The notes beneath the pieces are model-generated. The model saw nothing but the letters and a program-made list of their open reading frames with translations. It did no database searches and was not told the origin of the DNA. From an uncultured Eubacterium sp. (GTDB taxonomy: Bacteria; Bacillota; Clostridia; Lachnospirales; Lachnospiraceae), in the NCBI GenBank assembly GCA_934320655.1, contig CAKRFN010000002.1, positions 1 through 64,000 on the forward strand: a stretch of 64,000 nucleotides of DNA. Reading direction: 5' to 3'. The first letter of the stretch is position 1. Each line of letters begins with the position of its first letter. Below are positions 60,914 through 64,000 of this stretch, in pieces. Position numbers and translations under genes: made by a program.

Positions 60914-62234
60914 GTTCTATATCTCCTATCATTGCGTATAGCAAATCTGCTCCGCTTGATTTTACAATATCTATCGGTACTTGTAAAGTTTTTTCCAGTT
61001 CTGCAACCGTCATGTCGTCGAGGAAATCCTGCTCCGCTGTGCGGACGACATTACAGGGCAACAGCAGCTTCTCGCCGAGCGGAACGACCGACAACTGCTT
61101 TGCGAGATCCTGTCCGGTCAGAAGTCCGGACACCGTGATGCGTTCCCCGAAAAAATCATTGCGGATCGCATACACATGTACGGTCACCTTCGGATATTTC
61201 TCATGCAGCTGCTCCACCAGATGCTCGATCTGCGGTGCTGCCAGACGGCCGGTTGCAAGCGCTACCTCGCGGGTATACTCCGGATCTCCGGACGTTCCGT
61301 TTAACGCCTCCGCGAACTCCTCCCGCAGCAGCCGCAGCATGCCGACACCGTTTTCAAGCTGGATGTAGCCATCGTAGTTATCCTCCGGCGGCAGCGGACG
61401 CTCTGCCAGCAGGTACCACTCATCACTCGCATGGATAAAATGTGTGCCGTGCGCCTCCATACTCTGTTTCTGGTAGCCGTGGATCAGATCGAGTACCGCG
61501 CAGGCATCCTCCTTCGTAAACGGTTCTAACGGGTACAGCCCCTCCCGATACTTCGACAGCCCGACCGGAACGACCGACACGCTCTCCATATACGGCTGGT
61601 ACTTCATCAGATCACGGATGCTGCGGGCGAGCTCCTCCCCGTCATTGACACCTTTGCACAACACGATCTGACCGTTCATGCGGATGCCCGCTTCGTATAA
61701 AATATCAATCTTTTTTAACGCATCCCCGGCGAACCGGTTGTGCAGCATCATGCACCGCAGCTTTGGATTCGTCGTCTGCACCGAAATATTGATCGGATCG
61801 AGCCGGTAGCGGATGATACGGTCAATATCCTTCTGCTTCATGTTCGTAAGCGTCACATAATTGCCCTGCAAAAAGGACAGTCTCGAATCATCATCCTTGA
61901 AGTAGAGTGTATCCCGCATGCCGGGCGGCATCTGGTCGATGAAACAGAAAATACATTTATTCGAGCAGGAGCGGTAATCATCCATCAGTCCGTTTTCAAA
62001 GGTGATGCCCAGATCCTCATCGATATCTTTCTCGATCTCCAGCTCCCACTGCTCACCATCCGGTTTTTCTACGAGCACGACCAGATATTCATCCTCAACC
62101 AGATAATGGTAATCGAAGATATCCTCCAACGGCTGATCGTTAATCGCTAAGATCACATCCCCGGGCGCAAGCTCCAACTCCTCGGCAATACTGCCCGGCG
62201 CCACCTGTGCGATCTTATGTGTCTGTTTGTTCAT
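60906..62234 (-). CDS. DUF512 family protein with PDZ-like and radical-SAM-like motifs
   Basis: A 442-residue protein. The N terminus is a PDZ-like domain (VAPGSIAEELELAPGDVILAINDQPLEDIFDYHYL). Near residue 93, the sequence RSCSNKCIFCFIDQMPPGMRDTLYFKDDD has the Cx3Cx2C pattern of radical SAM enzymes. The C-terminal DUF512 region includes GLSKYREGLYPLEPFTKEDA and HASDEWYLLAERPLP. The family is widespread in anaerobic Firmicutes next to der and has no established function. Confidence 0.92.
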   Translation of the reverse strand: MNKQTHKIAQVAPGSIAEELELAPGDVILAINDQPLEDIFDYHYLVEDEYLVVLVEKPDGEQWELEIEKDIDEDLGITFENGLMDDYRSCSNKCIFCFIDQMPPGMRDTLYFKDDDSRLSFLQGNYVTLTNMKQKDIDRIIRYRLDPINISVQTTNPKLRCMMLHNRFAGDALKKIDILYEAGIRMNGQIVLCKGVNDGEELARSIRDLMKYQPYMESVSVVPVGLSKYREGLYPLEPFTKEDACAVLDLIHGYQKQSMEAHGTHFIHASDEWYLLAERPLPPEDNYDGYIQLENGVGMLRLLREEFAEALNGTSGDPEYTREVALATGRLAAPQIEHLVEQLHEKYPKVTVHVYAIRNDFFGERITVSGLLTGQDLAKQLSVVPLGEKLLLPCNVVRTAEQDFLDDMTVAELEKTLQVPIDIVKSSGADLLYAMIGDIEHE

Positions 62235-62262
62235 GTTATCTTATATCTCTCCATTCAGCAAA

Positions 62263-62296
62263 AATAACCCCGGTGCCACACGGCACTGAGGTTATT
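62263..62296 (-). terminator. Terminator of the ABC-2 permease gene
   Basis: On minus, AATAACCTCAGTGCC pairs with GGCACCGGGGTTATT (one mismatch, one G-U), followed by TTTGCTG after the stem's own final TT, 19 bases past the permease stop. Confidence 0.78.
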
Positions 62297-62315
62297 CTAC
62301 CATATTTAATCACGT

Positions 62316-64000
62316 TTATTCAACTGATACATTCAGATCTCCGGCATTCTTTACCGCACCGATATCTATCAGTGCCTGAATCAGATGGGTGCATCTGTCA
62401 TTCAGATATATATCCGTACCGTTTAAGACCACACCACCATTGGTATCATAGTAACTCAGCCGGTAACTCAGCAAGCTGCCTGACGGATAACGGATATCTG
62501 CCAGATCCGCTTTGGTCTCGAACTGGAGATTCAGTTCTGCAGCCATCGACGACAAGCCATCATCACCTGCAAAAGCTCCTGCTTTCACATCCGCCAGCCA
62601 TGCCTCATACAGCTTCTGCAGCTGCCCGGGATCAGAAATATCCGTCTCCGGATCGCCATAATACCAGTTTCCATCTGGATCTACCACCGGCAGGCTGACA
62701 TACGCATAGGAAGGCTTCCAATCCAGTTCCTTATAGTTGAGGCCGAGCACACTGCTCAAAAATCCGTCCTCATCCTCAGCAAATGCCTGTAACTGCCCAT
62801 CCACCTGCTCTGTGTAGCTCTGATCCTTTGCCATACTGTAATAATTACGCTTTACGGCTTTTCCGTTTTTCATCGTATACTCAATCGACACATATCCTAT
62901 ATAGGTCTGTTCGATTCCGTCCGTGGAAGCGGTCTCATTTCCATTCCCATCTGTGTATTTCTTCTGCTCATCCAGATGGTCGACCATAAGCTGGTGAAGC
63001 GCTGTCACTTCCCCGATCTTTTCCGGATCTTCAAAATCGACCTCATTGCCTCCCCATTGGACACAGACCATCGCTACATTCTCTGCCTGTGGCACATAGC
63101 GCTCCACACCGAACACATCAAAGTGCAGAAGCGCTGTAGCGACCAGCAGCACTGCCACGCAGGAGACACATTCCACGATCATCCGTTTATGAAAGACGCG
63201 GAAACTTTTTTCAATAAACATCTCAGACGCGAAAAATAATGCCACACTAAATAGAAGCAAAGCAATCACAAACCGGGCAACCCTGAGGTTCCAGCTGCTA
63301 TAATCGCTGATGATATAAGTCACAAACAATGCACAGCCGATACCGCCAACTAAGACTACACCCCAGCGGAATACCGGAGCCGTCCATTTCATCGACAGGA
63401 AATCACCGGCGCACTCGATCCGTCTGTGCTCATAGATCCACCATGCGAGTACCGCAAATACCACGCCGACCAGCATATATGCCAGCAATACCCCAAATCC
63501 CTTGGACCACACTTCTCCGGTCAGGCTGTTTCTGTCAAAGCCAACCTTGCGGATCAGGTAGAACAGCGGAAATAGCGGATGCGCATTTATCCCGATCAGA
63601 TTGTCGGACATACCATAGAAAAATAATGTACCCATACCATCGATCAGAAACACAGTCACAATGTATAAAAAGTTCCAGATCAGATAAAACAGACCCGCTG
63701 CCAGTAATTGTCCGGTAAACATCACCATCAGCACTGCAAAGCTGTAGAAGAACAACGTCTCACCGGCAGTGACCCCAAACCAGCCCCAGACAATCCAGGT
63801 CGTATCCGCCGCCCTGCCAAGAATCACCAGATTGGTAAGCAGTGCTCCCAAAAACTGCGGTACGATGAGTAACAGCAATCCGGATACGTAATTCGTGACA
63901 TACAACTGCGTCCGCGTCACAGGCAGCGTATGGATCATGTTTGCACTGCGGCTCTGGTACAGATAGCCAAATACCGCGATCGCCATGACGATCGCTGCGA
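62316..64000 (-). CDS. ABC-2 type permease with long extracytoplasmic region, incomplete at the window end
   Basis: The 3' part of a membrane protein; the frame continues past 64000, so the start is outside. At least 556 residues are present. The first half has about nine membrane segments (LLLIVPQFLGALLTNLVIL, LLAAGLFYLIWNFLYIVTVFLI, VARFVIALLLFSVALFFA). The segment SRSANMIHTLPVTRTQLYVTNYVSG is typical of bacterial ABC-2 exporters. The last 270 residues are soluble (EVTALHQLMVDHLDEQKKYTDG) and probably extracytoplasmic. Such proteins usually pair with a GntR regulator and an ATPase gene. Cargo unknown. Confidence 0.82.
   Translation of the reverse strand, partial: AAIVMAIAVFGYLYQSRSANMIHTLPVTRTQLYVTNYVSGLLLLIVPQFLGALLTNLVILGRAADTTWIVWGWFGVTAGETLFFYSFAVLMVMFTGQLLAAGLFYLIWNFLYIVTVFLIDGMGTLFFYGMSDNLIGINAHPLFPLFYLIRKVGFDRNSLTGEVWSKGFGVLLAYMLVGVVFAVLAWWIYEHRRIECAGDFLSMKWTAPVFRWGVVLVGGIGCALFVTYIISDYSSWNLRVARFVIALLLFSVALFFASEMFIEKSFRVFHKRMIVECVSCVAVLLVATALLHFDVFGVERYVPQAENVAMVCVQWGGNEVDFEDPEKIGEVTALHQLMVDHLDEQKKYTDGNGNETASTDGIEQTYIGYVSIEYTMKNGKAVKRNYYSMAKDQSYTEQVDGQLQAFAEDEDGFLSSVLGLNYKELDWKPSYAYVSLPVVDPDGNWYYGDPETDISDPGQLQKLYEAWLADVKAGAFAGDDGLSSMAAELNLQFETKADLADIRYPSGSLLSYRLSYYDTNGGVVLNGTDIYLNDRCTHLIQALIDIGAVKNAGDLNVSVE

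Overview
The window reads as chromosome of an anaerobic gut Firmicute, most likely Lachnospiraceae. The signs are: sugar uptake by MglBAC-type and lipoprotein-based ABC systems with YesM/YesN-type two-component control, a DUF6062 protein, DUF3021/LytTR and BspA-like LRR proteins, a fused FeoA-FeoB, a DUF512-der-plsY cluster, strong AGGAGG ribosome binding sites, and Rho-independent terminators. The species cannot be named from the sequence alone. Almost all genes lie on the minus strand; only the first two (PHP phosphoesterase and DUF6062) lie on plus. No rRNA, tRNA, phage, IS transposase or CRISPR array was found.

Layout. 1-2540: a dispersed repeat, PHP hydrolase, DUF6062 protein and a small lipoprotein. 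2500-3750: uxuA with its own promoter and direct repeats. 3760-9822: a pxp/acc operon holding an NRAMP-fold transporter, PxpB, PxpC, a biotin carrier, biotin carboxylase and PxpA; together these resemble a urea carboxylase split into subunits, combined with 5-oxoprolinase. 9842-14511: polyamine ABC transporter potA-potB-potCD with permease and binding protein fused. 14565-16913: fucI-fucU under a LacI-type operator. 17029-23090: a cobalamin riboswitch controlling a surface CbiK-like chelatase, a second lipoprotein and a BtuFCD-like importer. 23255-25436: chemoreceptor. 25447-26544: remains of a divergent TetR/MMPL pair. 26529-30607: sce7726 protein, MmcQ-Ogt fusion, and an ABC exporter with DUF3021 and LytTR regulator. 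30726-41165: a sugar-sensing and uptake locus, YesN-YesM-two binding proteins beside mglBAC. 41278-44810: large secreted LRR protein. 44868-46375: DUF4143 ATPase behind a 33-bp tandem repeat. 46412-48571: ECF sigma/anti-sigma pair and a cyclic-nucleotide-binding-domain protein. 48640-55367: a six-gene polyol/tagatose-type catabolic operon with a LacI regulator. 55441-62296: FeoAB, GNAT, dut, plsY, der, DUF512. 62316-64000: an ABC-2 permease cut by the window end.

The sugar genes suggest a connected programme. MglBAC would import galactose or glucose under control of the adjacent sensor system. The polyol operon (aldo/keto reductase, FGGY kinase, GatD-like dehydrogenase, PfkB kinase, class II aldolase) could take a hexitol, or an aldose reduced to one, to triose phosphates without a PTS. 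Three further points stand out: the NRAMP homologue in the pxp operon lacks both metal-binding motifs; a class II chelatase is exported as a lipoprotein under B12 control; and two families of short dispersed repeats occur, one of which separates pxpA from the rest of its operon.
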